A stretch of 64,000 nt of DNA from Natronosalvus amylolyticus (GCF_024298845.1 NZ_CP101159.1:35461-99460); one strand, 5' to 3'; positions 17,296 through 25,494 are shown, numbered from the stretch's first letter. Notes: generated by a model not told the origin, from the letters alone. Program-made: numbers and translations.

Positions 17296-18456
17296 TCAGT
17301 TCGATACTCGGTACACTGTCCCGTCTAGTCCCCCGAAATACAGTTCCTCTCCCGCGAAAGCCGCCCATCGCGTCGATATGGACTGGTCTACCCGCCAATA
17401 CGTCCCTCCGTCTCGGCTGTCGACAGCGGTAATTCCGTTCGACCCAAGAAAATACACAAGATCGCCGTCGCTAACTGCAGGGGCTAGCGTGGTTCCTGTC
17501 TGAACGCTCCAGAGTATTTCGCCAGTCTCTCGATCAAGTCCGTATGAGACCGATCCGTTATTTGCAGGGACACAAACTACCCGATTCGTGATGGTAAGCG
17601 GCGTCTGTAACACGCCTCCAAGTGAATCGAGAACTGATATTTCCCACTCTACGTGTCCTGTGTGTACATTTATTGCCATCACGTTTCCGTTCCGCAGCCC
17701 GATGAAAAGCGTTTCATCGAGAATTGCAGGGGGAACCGTTATCGGGGCAGCAACAGGCGTCGTCCATTCTTCTTCGCCCCCTGGATCGACTCTAACTATC
17801 ATCCCATCAGCATCTGAGGAGAACCCGGCTCCGAAAACAGACTCATCATGTACGGCGATGCCCGAAAGGCCGACCGGTGGGTTGTGAGTCCAATGTACTG
17901 TCCCATCAAGCGCGTCGTAAACCCTAATTGACGGGACGGACGAGGCGACGACGTACAGCCGCGATCCGTCAATGATAGGATACGTACTGTAACTTGTTCC
18001 ATGAGAGATCGTCCAGTACTCCTCGCCTGTGTCAAGGTCGACTGCGGTGATCGCTCCGTCCGAGGACACGTACACCACACCATTAGCTATCGATGCTGCC
18101 GTTTGTCCGCCAGCGTCGCTCGAAATCTCCCACCTTATCCCGTCCTCGTTGAGCGCGACTGTCTCATTCGAGGCCGCTACCGTAATCTCTCGAGACGTAA
18201 CGAGTGCAGATACTCCCGTATGCAAATTGAACAGCGAGGACACCGATGGCTGTTCTTTGATTGGTGTGGCGTAGAGATTTGTACCCGTATTCCTGCTGTC
18301 GAAAAATGGGTGGGGCCACGACTCTCCGCTCGTATCAGTCCGTTCAGGATCGATCACGGTGCGATCTTCGATGGATTGTTGACATCCGCTCAGGAGGGCC
18401 GAGCCACTCGCACAGTAGAGACAAAAACCTCTCCGACTGACTCCAGTACCTTGCAT
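17296..18456 (-). CDS. Secreted PQQ-type beta-propeller lipoprotein
   Basis: 386 residues. The N-terminus SRRGFCLYCASGSALLSGC is a twin-arginine signal ending in a lipobox cysteine near residue 25, so the mature protein should be anchored outside the cell membrane. The rest contains repeated blades with the pattern 'V-Y-A-x-D-x-x-T-G-x-x-x-W' (AVDLDTGEEYW, VYDALDGTVHW, AINVHTGHVEW, GLDRETGEILW, AVDSRDGGTYW), typical of PQQ/BamB-like propellers. Such proteins usually act as surface binding or scaffold proteins. A TATA-like ATATAA lies about 25 nt before the ATG. It is in tandem with another Tat-exported protein. Confidence 0.85.
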   Translation of the reverse strand: MQGTGVSRRGFCLYCASGSALLSGCQQSIEDRTVIDPERTDTSGESWPHPFFDSRNTGTNLYATPIKEQPSVSSLFNLHTGVSALVTSREITVAASNETVALNEDGIRWEISSDAGGQTAASIANGVVYVSSDGAITAVDLDTGEEYWTISHGTSYSTYPIIDGSRLYVVASSVPSIRVYDALDGTVHWTHNPPVGLSGIAVHDESVFGAGFSSDADGMIVRVDPGGEEEWTTPVAAPITVPPAILDETLFIGLRNGNVMAINVHTGHVEWEISVLDSLGGVLQTPLTITNRVVCVPANNGSVSYGLDRETGEILWSVQTGTTLAPAVSDGDLVYFLGSNGITAVDSRDGGTYWRVDQSISTRWAAFAGEELYFGGLDGTVYRVSN

Positions 18457-18496
18457 TTACTCACAATACGGTAGTCGAAAATATAAGTGCGTCCCT

Positions 18497-19666
18497 CTAC
18501 GGACAGACTGAAACCATGAACGTGTCACTGACCTCGCGCTCGATCGTCGAACCGTACCACAGGGTATCGAATTCGCAGTGGAGTCGCGAGCGGCCGAGAT
18601 TCCAACTAGTCGGGCTGTCGTCACAACCTTCGGCTTTCTCGAACCTCACGCTGCTTCCGGGTTCGATCTGAAGCGGAGATGAGGCCGTATCATCTGTGTT
18701 CGGGTCGAAATCCCATGCGGCGGTGTCCACATAAGAACTCGTATCACTATTGTCATCACGTGAGACGTCCGGCTGAGTATACTCCCAGGTGATGCTCGCA
18801 TCGGCACCGCCCGTTCCGGCGGTGATCGAGTAGCTACTGTTTACTGAACCATTCTCGCTGCCGGACGGATCCGTAGAACGTAACGTCGCGTCAGGAAGCG
18901 CAACATCGTAATTCTGCCTGATGGACATTTCATCAGTATAATACATGTATGGGTACTCTTGATCACTCGGATCCGCGGTGTGGCGCTCTGGAAGAGCGCG
19001 GTAAATCCCTTGCATGGCCCAGAGATCATCATCGATATCAATGTCCCCCGTAAACTCGTAGATCGTGACATCGTGCTGGCAAACGTTGTCGCCGTTCGCC
19101 GGATTGCCATCTCGGTCAAACACATTTGCACGAGCGGTCCATTTTAATCCAACGTCCGGGTTGTCTCCTGCCGGTGTGACCGATTGAGTGAAGTCTGATT
19201 GTGTATTTCGCTCTCGCTCGTACGCTGATCTCACTGACTCGGCGCCTTCGATGCGGTCTTTTAGACCGATGATTTCCTCGTGTTTCGACTCGATGTCCGC
19301 TTCGTCGTCCTCCTCTGAATGTCGAAGAATATGGGTGATTTCGACGCCGTGTTCATCTACCGTGTGTAAGTACCCAACTATTTGTTGCTTTTCAGAGACT
19401 TCTGGAACAGCATAGGCTCTAGTGGCTTTATCAGCAGTTCCGTTTGGTTTCGAACGTCCCTCTTCGTCTCGTCGCTTCTGGAGGGCGAGGATCTCTTCCG
19501 GCTGCACAGGATTCTGTGTACTTCCAAAGAGAGCGTCTACGCGGTTTTTGTTCGTTCGTTTCCCGCTGACACTGCTGGACAGCGCAAGTCCGGACAGCAC
19601 CGCTGCCCCACTTGTACGCAGTACGGCTCTTCGATTCATTTCGATTTGTTTTGATCTATCTATCAT
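18497..19666 (-). CDS. Tat-exported protein of unknown function
   Basis: From ATG 19666 the product is 389 residues. A twin-arginine signal (MNRRAVLRTSGAAVLSGLAL) begins at residue 10, with SSSVSG before the likely cleavage site. The mature part is acidic, with a helical charged section at about 100-150 and beta-rich, Ser/Thr/Asp-rich sequence afterwards (SSYSITAGTGGADASITWEY). It ends with several cysteines near the C-terminus. It is not recognised. GTG 19672 is an alternative start. TTTTATA at 19694-19700 is suitably placed as a TATA box. It is probably a surface protein together with the adjacent propeller lipoprotein. Confidence 0.7.
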   Translation of the reverse strand: MIDRSKQIEMNRRAVLRTSGAAVLSGLALSSSVSGKRTNKNRVDALFGSTQNPVQPEEILALQKRRDEEGRSKPNGTADKATRAYAVPEVSEKQQIVGYLHTVDEHGVEITHILRHSEEDDEADIESKHEEIIGLKDRIEGAESVRSAYERERNTQSDFTQSVTPAGDNPDVGLKWTARANVFDRDGNPANGDNVCQHDVTIYEFTGDIDIDDDLWAMQGIYRALPERHTADPSDQEYPYMYYTDEMSIRQNYDVALPDATLRSTDPSGSENGSVNSSYSITAGTGGADASITWEYTQPDVSRDDNSDTSSYVDTAAWDFDPNTDDTASSPLQIEPGSSVRFEKAEGCDDSPTSWNLGRSRLHCEFDTLWYGSTIEREVSDTFMVSVCP

Positions 19667-19728
19667 TAGCACTTAGATGCTTGTATTGGTTTATTTTATA
19701 CTTTGCGTAATAATTAGATATTTAAATA

Positions 19729-20718
19729 GTGCTTTCAGAAATCATTTCTGAGATCGATTCGACTCGGCTTCCACCATTACCCAGAGCCGCGCTCCGTTTA
19801 TTCCTAATTCACAACCTTCTCGCGTATGAACTCGTGATTCACCACATCGACGTTGGCCAGGCCGACGCCACGCTTTTGATCGAACCCTCTGGTGAGACGA
19901 TGCTCATCGATTCCGGTGACTGGCGCCAAGGAGGCTCCGACGTGATCGAGTACCTCGAGGCACAAGACGTCGATCGGATCAACCATCTCGTTGCGACCCA
20001 CGGCCACGCCGACCACATTGGTGGTCACGATGTGATCATCGAGCACTACGAAACTGAACTGGACGGCATCGGTACAGCTTACGACTCTGGCGTGGCAGCC
20101 ACGAGCCAGACGTACGAGCGATACCTCGATGCCATCGAAGAGTACGATGTCGAACTTCTGATCGTCGAAGAGGGCGACCACTTCGAGTTCGGCGAGGCGG
20201 ACGTTAACGTCCTCAATCCACGTGCAGGTGACTCAGGCTCAGACCTCCACTACAACAGTGTAGCACTCACCATCGGATTTGGCGAGTTCTCCTATCTCAC
20301 CACAGGCGATGTGGAAGCCGATGCCGAACAACGGATGGTCGACGAACACGGAGACCAACTTGTGGCAGACGCATATCAGGCGGGCCATCACGGTTCGACG
20401 ACGTCCTCAACAACGCCGTTCATGGATCAAGTCACACCAGACGTGGCGGTCATCTCGAGTGCGTACGACTCCCAGTACGGCCATCCACACGACGAGGTTC
20501 TCGAGGACTTTGCCGATCGAGGAATCGAAACGTACTGGACTGCGGTTCACGGCGATGTCGTACTCACGACTGACGGGAGCAATGTTGAACTCAAGACGGA
20601 ACACGAGTTCTCGACTGATGCTGGGGATCTCCTCGAGGAGAAACCAGATGGCGATGACGACACACAGGCCTCGCTCACCCACCCGATTGACGTGCCTACA
20701 GCGCCATTAGCAGGCTAA
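19729..20718 (+). CDS. ComEC-like metallo-beta-lactamase-fold hydrolase
   Basis: 329 residues. IHHIDVGQADATLLIEPSGE near residue 38 and the metal-binding THGHADHIGGH near residue 89 define the ComEC/Rec2-type metallo-beta-lactamase domain. The second half keeps YLTTGD, AGHHGS and SSAYDSQYGHPH. Haloarchaeal relatives usually begin with a lipoprotein signal and act outside the cell, possibly on DNA. Here the first 35 residues (MLSEIISEIDSTRLPPLPRA and onward) show no signal peptide, so the 5' end may have been replaced. The start is a GTG. It overlaps the next gene by one base (TAATG). Confidence 0.85.
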   Translation: MLSEIISEIDSTRLPPLPRAALRLFLIHNLLAYELVIHHIDVGQADATLLIEPSGETMLIDSGDWRQGGSDVIEYLEAQDVDRINHLVATHGHADHIGGHDVIIEHYETELDGIGTAYDSGVAATSQTYERYLDAIEEYDVELLIVEEGDHFEFGEADVNVLNPRAGDSGSDLHYNSVALTIGFGEFSYLTTGDVEADAEQRMVDEHGDQLVADAYQAGHHGSTTSSTTPFMDQVTPDVAVISSAYDSQYGHPHDEVLEDFADRGIETYWTAVHGDVVLTTDGSNVELKTEHEFSTDAGDLLEEKPDGDDDTQASLTHPIDVPTAPLAG

Positions 20719-20993
20719 TGAGTGAGACCTACACCGTAACGCTCGATCGGATCGTCGACGGAAGGACAGCGGTGCTCTTGCTCGAAGAGGACGGCGAGAC
20801 CGTCGATCAACTCGACATCGACGTAACGATGCTGCCATCAGAGGCTCAGCACGAAGGGGCAGTTCTCGAAATCACTGTCGAAGCACGCGAACTCTGTGAA
20901 GTCGAATACCTTCCTGAAGTCACACAGTCTCGCAAGGAGTCTGCACAGGAGCGCCTCGATCGTCTCTCGACGAGGTTATCGGATCGAGAGTAA
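20718..20993 (+). CDS. DUF3006-type small protein
   Basis: 91 residues: YTVTLDRIVDGRTAVLLLEE, 'DQLDIDVTMLPSEAQHEGAVL' style strands and a basic/acidic C-terminal helix. This matches the DUF3006 family, which is regularly encoded directly after ComEC-like metallo-beta-lactamase genes. The start codon overlaps the stop of that gene (TAATG), so the two are translationally coupled. Its biochemical role is unknown. Confidence 0.8.
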   Translation: MSETYTVTLDRIVDGRTAVLLLEEDGETVDQLDIDVTMLPSEAQHEGAVLEITVEARELCEVEYLPEVTQSRKESAQERLDRLSTRLSDRE

Positions 20994-20998
20994 CAAGT

Positions 20999-21443
20999 TC
21001 AGTCCGTAATTGTTCCCTCGAGCTTTGCAGGGAGTCGCTGCAGGCAGGTCTCCAGAAAACTTAGTGGCGCTTCCGCCTCGAGGTGTCCAGGTTCGTGGAC
21101 TAAATCCTCATCAGTCTCGATCTGAAAGTGAGTTACCCCAAGGTCTTCGTGGTCGTCATCTTTATGCCATCCCAGACTGACTGCATCGTCGGCCCACTGC
21201 ACACGCTGAACATCAGTGCCAGCACGAGGACGCCAGGAAACCTCAAAAGTAGCCTGCTGCCGCGGGGAATTCTTTCCCTAAGAACATCTCCGTATCAACG
21301 TCAACAACAACAGATCTGGGACGAAGTCGCGACGGTCGATATTGGACGTTGGAGAAACCAGGTTCTTTTTCGAGGCGTTCTTTGATCCGACGAAGTCCTT
21401 CGAGCCGAGTGAATCCTCGGCCTCCAGCAAGAAACAGTACCAT
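20999..21443 (-). pseudogene. Frameshifted gene in two-gene unit with a winged-helix regulator
   Basis: The reading begins MVLFLAGGRGFTRLEGLRRI at 21443, only 8 nt after the regulator's stop, and proceeds to VVVDVDTEMFLGKEFP. After a run of four C residues near 21270 the frame closes. Shifting by one base restores 'RQQATFEVSWRPRAG', then VQWADDAVSLGWHKDDDHED and so on to the stop at 20999. One extra C in the run explains the break. Without it the product would be about 147 residues. The family is unknown to me. It is either a recent pseudogene or a sequencing error. Confidence 0.7.
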
Positions 21444-21450
21444 CCGTTTG

Positions 21451-22005
21451 TCAGCCTTCCTGTGGAAGCGTCTCTGTACCCATCTCCCCGATACGCGGAT
21501 CTGCGTCAAGCCTCGTCAGTGAACTCTGCAGGCTGATGGCAAGCTGAAGTGCTTCCCGTACCAGGATATTGTACTCCCATTCCTCGATTGTCTCGAGGCG
21601 CTCACGTCGATCGCTAGACGACAGATCCTCACGTCCAATACTCCGGCGAAGTTCTTCGAGTGACTCGACGTCGTAGGCTGATTTCCACGAGTCAATTTCG
21701 TCACCGATTGCACGCAATTCGTTGGTGAGTTCGTCTACAGACTGTTCTTCAGCGAGGGTACGGACTTCGCGCAGGAATTGCGTGACGTCGTCTGGCTTGT
21801 AGCACGTACCGTCAGCTGTTTCGACGGCCTCGAGGTCGCCCTGATCGGCCATGCGATCGAGATATTTGGCAGCCGTATCCCTCGAGACGTCTGCCTCTTC
21901 AGCAATCCAGCCAGCATTTTGTGGCGTCGTTCGAGTCAACGCAACATGCCTGACGCGATCAGCAGCGTCCATCTCCGCTGGCCACGCACGTGATTGATCG
22001 CTCAT
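21451..22005 (-). CDS. Winged-helix (DUF7342-like) regulator
   Basis: 184 residues. Residues about 15-75 form an HTH: DRVRHVALTRTTPQNAGWIA, SRDTAAKYLDRMADQGDLEA, then a wing with CYKPDD. The remainder is a charged helical coiled-coil-like region. The arrangement matches haloarchaeal DUF7342-type proteins. It is followed after 7 nt by the frameshifted gene 20999-21443, suggesting a regulator/effector or antitoxin/toxin pair whose second member may be dead. Confidence 0.7.
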   Translation of the reverse strand: MSDQSRAWPAEMDAADRVRHVALTRTTPQNAGWIAEEADVSRDTAAKYLDRMADQGDLEAVETADGTCYKPDDVTQFLREVRTLAEEQSVDELTNELRAIGDEIDSWKSAYDVESLEELRRSIGREDLSSSDRRERLETIEEWEYNILVREALQLAISLQSSLTRLDADPRIGEMGTETLPQEG

Positions 22006-22070
22006 TGGTCCCTGTAGAGCCGCCTCGGACTAATAGTTTGGCATACTTACGAATTATTTCGTGTCTCTCG

Positions 22071-22505
22071 CTAAGGAAGTTGTCTGATCGGTTTGAGCAC
22101 GAAACAGTCACGTCGACACGTTGCATCGAGATCCGGATCTGATGTCTCTGGACGAGACCGTGCCAACCTGTTCACGAGCTCTGTCCGAAGTTCCTCCCGA
22201 CCAAGTGTCTCGGTATGCCAACCAACTCGAGCATCGTAGTGGTGTTTTGAGAAGATCTCTCCTCGAGGGCTCTCTGCGGCATACTGTGTGCGTTTGGTGC
22301 CCCAGAGATGTGACGACCGGTACTCGGCAGCGAGGTCTTCATGTGTGAGTTCGATCAGAATCCACTCCACGTACGAGACGATCGAGACTCTGCTCCGGTT
22401 GTTTGGAACAGAGAGGTGTCGACGAGTCTCCCGTGACGTGGCCGATATCTCTCGAGGCGTCTTGTAGCCGACTCCCAGTTCCGGTGTTGGTGGTTCAGAA
22501 CTCAT
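22071..22505 (-). CDS. Hypothetical protein, uncertain
   Basis: 144 residues that I do not recognise: an N-terminal proline-rich stretch (PPTPELGVGYKTPREIS), a hydrophobic strand IVSYVEWILIELTHEDLAAE, and an Arg-rich C-terminus. The amphipathic middle looks protein-like but the ends do not, so the gene may be degenerate. A 9-bp palindrome lies 6-32 nt upstream of its start. Confidence 0.4.
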   Translation of the reverse strand: MSSEPPTPELGVGYKTPREISATSRETRRHLSVPNNRSRVSIVSYVEWILIELTHEDLAAEYRSSHLWGTKRTQYAAESPRGEIFSKHHYDARVGWHTETLGREELRTELVNRLARSRPETSDPDLDATCRRDCFVLKPIRQLP

Positions 22506-22510
22506 AGTCA

Positions 22511-22537
22511 GTGAGGGGAGTCTATGATTCCCCTCAC
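22511..22537. promoter_or_regulatory. 9-bp palindrome, possible operator
   Basis: Perfect arms GTGAGGGGA (22511-22519) and TCCCCTCAC (22529-22537) around a 9-nt centre, just upstream of the minus-strand start at 22505. A second pairing with TTTCGGGGA immediately following is also possible, so this could be a hairpin rather than a protein-binding site. Confidence 0.45.
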
Positions 22538-22603
22538 CCTTTCGGGGATGAGAAACCGTCTTGGTAAGCGGCGAAGTTGCTCGAGTAACTGTTCTCCTTG
22601 AGG

Positions 22604-22651
22604 GTTACCCCATGAATCGGCTAGAAATTTCTCTTGTGGGGGGTAACTATG
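22604..22651. promoter_or_regulatory. GTTACCCC / GGGGTAACTATG element, copy 1
   Basis: GTTACCCCA (22604-22612) and the inverted GGGGGGTAACTATG (22638-22651) bracket 25 nt. The right half runs into an ATG exactly as in the copy at 37368-37416. The rest of the 22.5-22.94 kb gap holds one palindrome, a 38-codon frame and a diverged repeat, and no full-length gene. Confidence 0.55.
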
Positions 22652-22765
22652 GGAATTGATTGGGTTCTTATACTTTTAAATGTCATAGATCGCAATCATG
22701 TTGAAATCAACGTGCAAGACTTAGAGGATGTATTCAGCAGATCTTATCTCGTAACTACGGAATAG
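22649..22765 (+). CDS. 38-codon frame starting inside the GGGGTAACTATG element
   Basis: Product MGIDWVLILLNVIDRNHVEI followed by 18 more residues. The ATG has the same position relative to the GGGGTAAC element as the gene at 37414, which favours a genuine start. The frame soon ends, so this is probably the truncated head of a former gene. The second half overlaps the diverged repeat shared with 23838-23932. Confidence 0.3.
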   Translation: MGIDWVLILLNVIDRNHVEINVQDLEDVFSRSYLVTTE

Positions 22766-22808
22766 AAATGGATCAAAAACTATGAGTTACAGTGCTAATC
22801 CCTACAGT
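22711..22808 (+). repeat. Diverged direct repeat, copy A
   Basis: Aligned by eye with 23838-23932: shared blocks include CGTGCAAGACT, TATTCAGCA, AACTAC and TGCTAATCCCT in the same order and spacing, at roughly 70-75 percent identity. Both copies can be read as short plus-strand peptides (VQDLEDVFSRSY here), so they may be remnants of one duplicated gene. Confidence 0.6.
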
Positions 22809-22941
22809 TACGTGCTATGATCTATAACTCTCTCAAGTAACCGGGCGAGGCAGTCGATTGGGCAGCGAGGATCGACCATACGCACACGTGATTCTTCGTT
22901 AAAGAAAATAATTTCGGCACTATATCGGCCGCGTCGGCCGT

Positions 22942-23112
22942 TTACTCGTCCGAGCCCGAGGAATCGCTGTCGATCTTTTTGACTGTCGAACTTTCGTTGT
23001 CCGAGTTGAACCTGCCCTTCGACGTCTCCTGGCCGCTCGACTCGAATCCAGATTCAGATGCGGCGTCGGCCGCGGATTGTCCGGATTCGCTAGAATTTCC
23101 GTCGTTGCTCAT
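22942..23112 (-). CDS. 56-residue Ser/Asp/Glu-rich small protein
   Basis: Too short for ordinary gene lists. The product begins MSNDGNSSESGQSAADAASE and ends STVKKIDSDSSGSDE; about half of it is Ser, Asp, Glu or Gly, with no hydrophobic core. The ATG overlaps the stop of the upstream membrane-protein gene by ATGA (23109-23112), a strong sign that it is translated by coupling. The composition suggests an intrinsically disordered acidic protein or tail, possibly a partner of that membrane protein. Confidence 0.6.
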   Translation of the reverse strand: MSNDGNSSESGQSAADAASESGFESSGQETSKGRFNSDNESSTVKKIDSDSSGSDE

Positions 23113-23666
23113 ACAACAACTGCGATTAATGTTCCGAGTATAATAAAGACTACGCCCGCGATTAATGCTCGTTTTGCCTTGTTCACGGTATCTCCATTGA
23201 TTTCTGTCTTCACATTGACTCGGTCGATCCAGCCTTCATAGTCCTCTAGTGTCTTATAGAGATATTCAATCTCAGAAGGATCAGTGGACCGTATACTTCG
23301 AAATGAATCACTGCTTTGACCGATCACTACAGTTTGTGCTTCCTGCCCTTCTGTAGCGAGATAGACTGAGATACCGAAGCAAATCAAGCCTACAGCGATG
23401 AAACCCCCACTGAGATACGTAATCGATAACGATGGGAGTGCGTTTGCAACAGCCGCGATGTAGACTGTACCTATGATCCCGTTCAACTGTACAATTCGCC
23501 ATGCTTTGTCGGCGACATCGTTGAACGCTTCGAGCTGTTGATCCAGTGTCCGACCAGCTTCTTGCAATGCGTGGCGATACGTCTCGATATCGTATGCCGT
23601 ATCGGTATCCGGATTATCATCGCTGCCGTTGTTGTTTTGGTCCGATATCTCGGTCTGCTCAGGCAC
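23109..23666 (-). CDS. Membrane protein with three TM segments, hypothetical
   Basis: 185 residues. An acidic N-terminal 45 residues and a helix containing QEAGRTLDQQLEAFNDVADK precede two hydrophobic segments (about 60-82 and 85-105). A soluble section follows (about 106-160), then a C-terminal hydrophobic segment (AGVVFIILGTLIAVVV). The start is GTG 23666. It resembles small SLATT/S-4TM-type membrane proteins in outline, but I cannot assign a family with confidence. It is co-translated with the 56-residue acidic protein downstream. Confidence 0.6.
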   Translation of the reverse strand: MPEQTEISDQNNNGSDDNPDTDTAYDIETYRHALQEAGRTLDQQLEAFNDVADKAWRIVQLNGIIGTVYIAAVANALPSLSITYLSGGFIAVGLICFGISVYLATEGQEAQTVVIGQSSDSFRSIRSTDPSEIEYLYKTLEDYEGWIDRVNVKTEINGDTVNKAKRALIAGVVFIILGTLIAVVV

Positions 23667-23837
23667 ATCCTGATAAGAGAATGGGTTTACTGTAAGTGTT
23701 TATCTAGAAGTCTCGTAATCCATTGGATGAAGATATACTATGGCCAAACCCTTCCATCCGAATGTTCTCATGGAACCGCCCGATCACGACCCCATCCTCG
23801 TATTTCAAGCTCCAATTCGTGCCTTCTTTACGCATGC

Positions 23838-23932
23838 TTGCCGTGCAAGACTCGCGCTATATATTCAGCAAATACCATTTCAACTACTGGACAGAATCGA
23901 AGCAAAGCTATGAATTATGTTGCTAATCCCTC
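23838..23932 (+). repeat. Diverged direct repeat, copy B
   Basis: Partner of 22711-22808, immediately downstream of the primase-like gene's 3' end. Plus-strand reading gives VQDSRYIFSKYHFNYWTESK then a stop. The 23667-23943 gap otherwise contains no gene I can support. Confidence 0.6.
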
Positions 23933-23943
23933 TATCTGGGAGA

Positions 23944-25200
23944 TCAGCTTCGCCGCCACAATTGTTGCATCCGTATTCGTAGTGATGACGAACTCTCATC
24001 TTTCTCGGAAGCTGACTCAGTGGTGCCCTCGAGGTCGTCCTCTTGCTGTTCAACGATCAATCGCAACTGCTGGCGCTCTGCTGTGAGCTGTTTGATCTGG
24101 TCACGTTGGTCAGCAATGGTCTGCTCCAACTCGTCGATACGAGCCTCAAGAAGGTCGTTCTTTTCTTCGATATACACTCGATTAATCCATACAGAGCCCG
24201 GTTCCGCAATACTACCTTCGGGAATAGAAGCAGTATCGGAGTCAATATTAGCAGCAGCATCCACTGACGTCTCCACAGTAGACGTTGTCGGCTCGTAGAA
24301 GTCATCCGTCGCAGCAATCGCGCGCTCAAGGGTCTTCTCTCCGTATGTCGATCCATCGGCGTGGTGGACGTCGTCCCATTTCTCCCGGATGAGCCTTGAC
24401 TGTCGAAATAGCCGATCCATCTGCAGTCGGTTTCCACCGGACCAGAACGCCAGCAGACAGCTCAGTGCCATATCGGCTTCCGACTGACTGTCGTATCCAC
24501 TGGTATTGCCTCGCCACAACTGATCGAACTTCTCTCCGTTACTCGCTGAGCGAGCTTTCTCGAGCAGAATCTTGTCCTCAAGGCCGAGCGTCTGGCTCTG
24601 GCTCGAGTCATCACGTCGCCCGTTAGTGGTAGCGTCGATGTCGTTGGTGGTATCGTCTTCAGCGACGAACTCCTCGTGAACTGCCTCGAGGGCGTCTTGG
24701 CGTTCGTTGATCGACGTCGGCGTCCCGTCGACGTGGTCTGCAGTTACGGTGAAAAAGCGAGACTGGTCGTACATCTCGATACCGCCGCGCCGGTTTCGAC
24801 CGTCCGGAAGATCTCCTTGAATGAGGATGTGATAGCCCGTTCCGGATGGGGAGACTTCAGTGTAGGAGTCGAGTCGTTGGACGATCTCCTTTGCTTCCGG
24901 ATCCGGCCTTCCCGTGACTGGATTTCGGCACTTATCCAGATCGATCCCAACGAGTGGATCCGTCCGCGTGAACACGAACCCGATTCCATCTGCTTTACCA
25001 GTATATGCATACTCGAGAGCCGTCTCGAGATCACTCCACGTACGATCGTCCGTCGACGATGCAAAGTCGCCGGTCTCCGGATCAACTGGGATCTTCGTCG
25101 TGTCGCCATTTCGTTTTTCTTCTCGCCAACAGATCCACTGCTCGCGAACACACATCTCCATTGGTAAAATTGACTTATCAATCATAGATTCAACAGCCAC
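23944..25200 (-). CDS. Primase-polymerase-like protein (NrS-1 polymerase / AEP type)
   Basis: 418 residues from GTG 25200; ATGs at 25185 and 25161 are alternatives. The N-terminal half follows the archaeo-eukaryotic primase pattern of phage NrS-1-like enzymes: QWICWREEKRNGDTTKIPVD, then GIGFVFTRTDPLVGIDLDKC with the metal-binding Asp pair near residues 87 and 89, then SPSGTGYHILIQG with the His of the second motif. After a linker, residues about 235-300 form a helical domain (YDSQSEADMALSCLLAFWSG). The C-terminus is a coiled coil (EEKNDLLEARIDELEQTIAD). It probably primes or extends DNA in plasmid replication or conjugative transfer. No helicase domain is fused. A decayed copy of its 3' half lies at 16574-17128. 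Confidence 0.78.
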   Translation of the reverse strand: MAVESMIDKSILPMEMCVREQWICWREEKRNGDTTKIPVDPETGDFASSTDDRTWSDLETALEYAYTGKADGIGFVFTRTDPLVGIDLDKCRNPVTGRPDPEAKEIVQRLDSYTEVSPSGTGYHILIQGDLPDGRNRRGGIEMYDQSRFFTVTADHVDGTPTSINERQDALEAVHEEFVAEDDTTNDIDATTNGRRDDSSQSQTLGLEDKILLEKARSASNGEKFDQLWRGNTSGYDSQSEADMALSCLLAFWSGGNRLQMDRLFRQSRLIREKWDDVHHADGSTYGEKTLERAIAATDDFYEPTTSTVETSVDAAANIDSDTASIPEGSIAEPGSVWINRVYIEEKNDLLEARIDELEQTIADQRDQIKQLTAERQQLRLIVEQQEDDLEGTTESASEKDESSSSLRIRMQQLWRRS

Positions 25201-25376
25201 ACTCTATTCCAGTGCTCTGGCTGCCACTGTTCTCCAGTCCAACAAACCGCACACCAAGGGGCCGCCTCACAGAATACGCACTCGAGGTCGCACCACCATT
25301 CGACGCAGTTTCTGCCCTTCCCAGTCGACCAACAGCAGTTCCAATGGGCACCCCCCGTTCTTTCTCACTTGGTTTT

Positions 25377-25494
25377 TGCCGTAACAGATCCCCGGAATCG
25401 TGCGAATTCCTGTGCTGTAACGCCTCTACAGAACGTACGGCATCGCGCCGTCGAAGGAACGGTGTTACAGCAAACTCTACTCTGCCGTAACACC
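25377..25494. repeat. Cluster of TGCYGTAAC repeats (iteron-like)
   Basis: Four copies of TGC(C/T)GTAAC lie in non-coding DNA: 25377-25385, 25413-25421, 25464-25472 (inverted) and 25483-25491. The last two form an inverted repeat GGTGTTACAGCA / TGCCGTAACACC (25461-25472, 25483-25494) with one mismatch. The whole 25201-25604 gap between the primase-like gene and the coupling-protein gene holds no gene. The position suits an origin of replication or transfer, or an operator region. Confidence 0.6.

Noticed and set aside
18001..18474. 157-codon plus-strand frame
   Set aside because: Shadow of the beta-propeller lipoprotein gene on the opposite strand, whose blades and Tat signal are unmistakable.
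23723..23926. 67-codon plus-strand frame
   Set aside because: Only its second half has a counterpart (the diverged repeat); the first half is not protein-like. Kept as a repeat rather than a gene.
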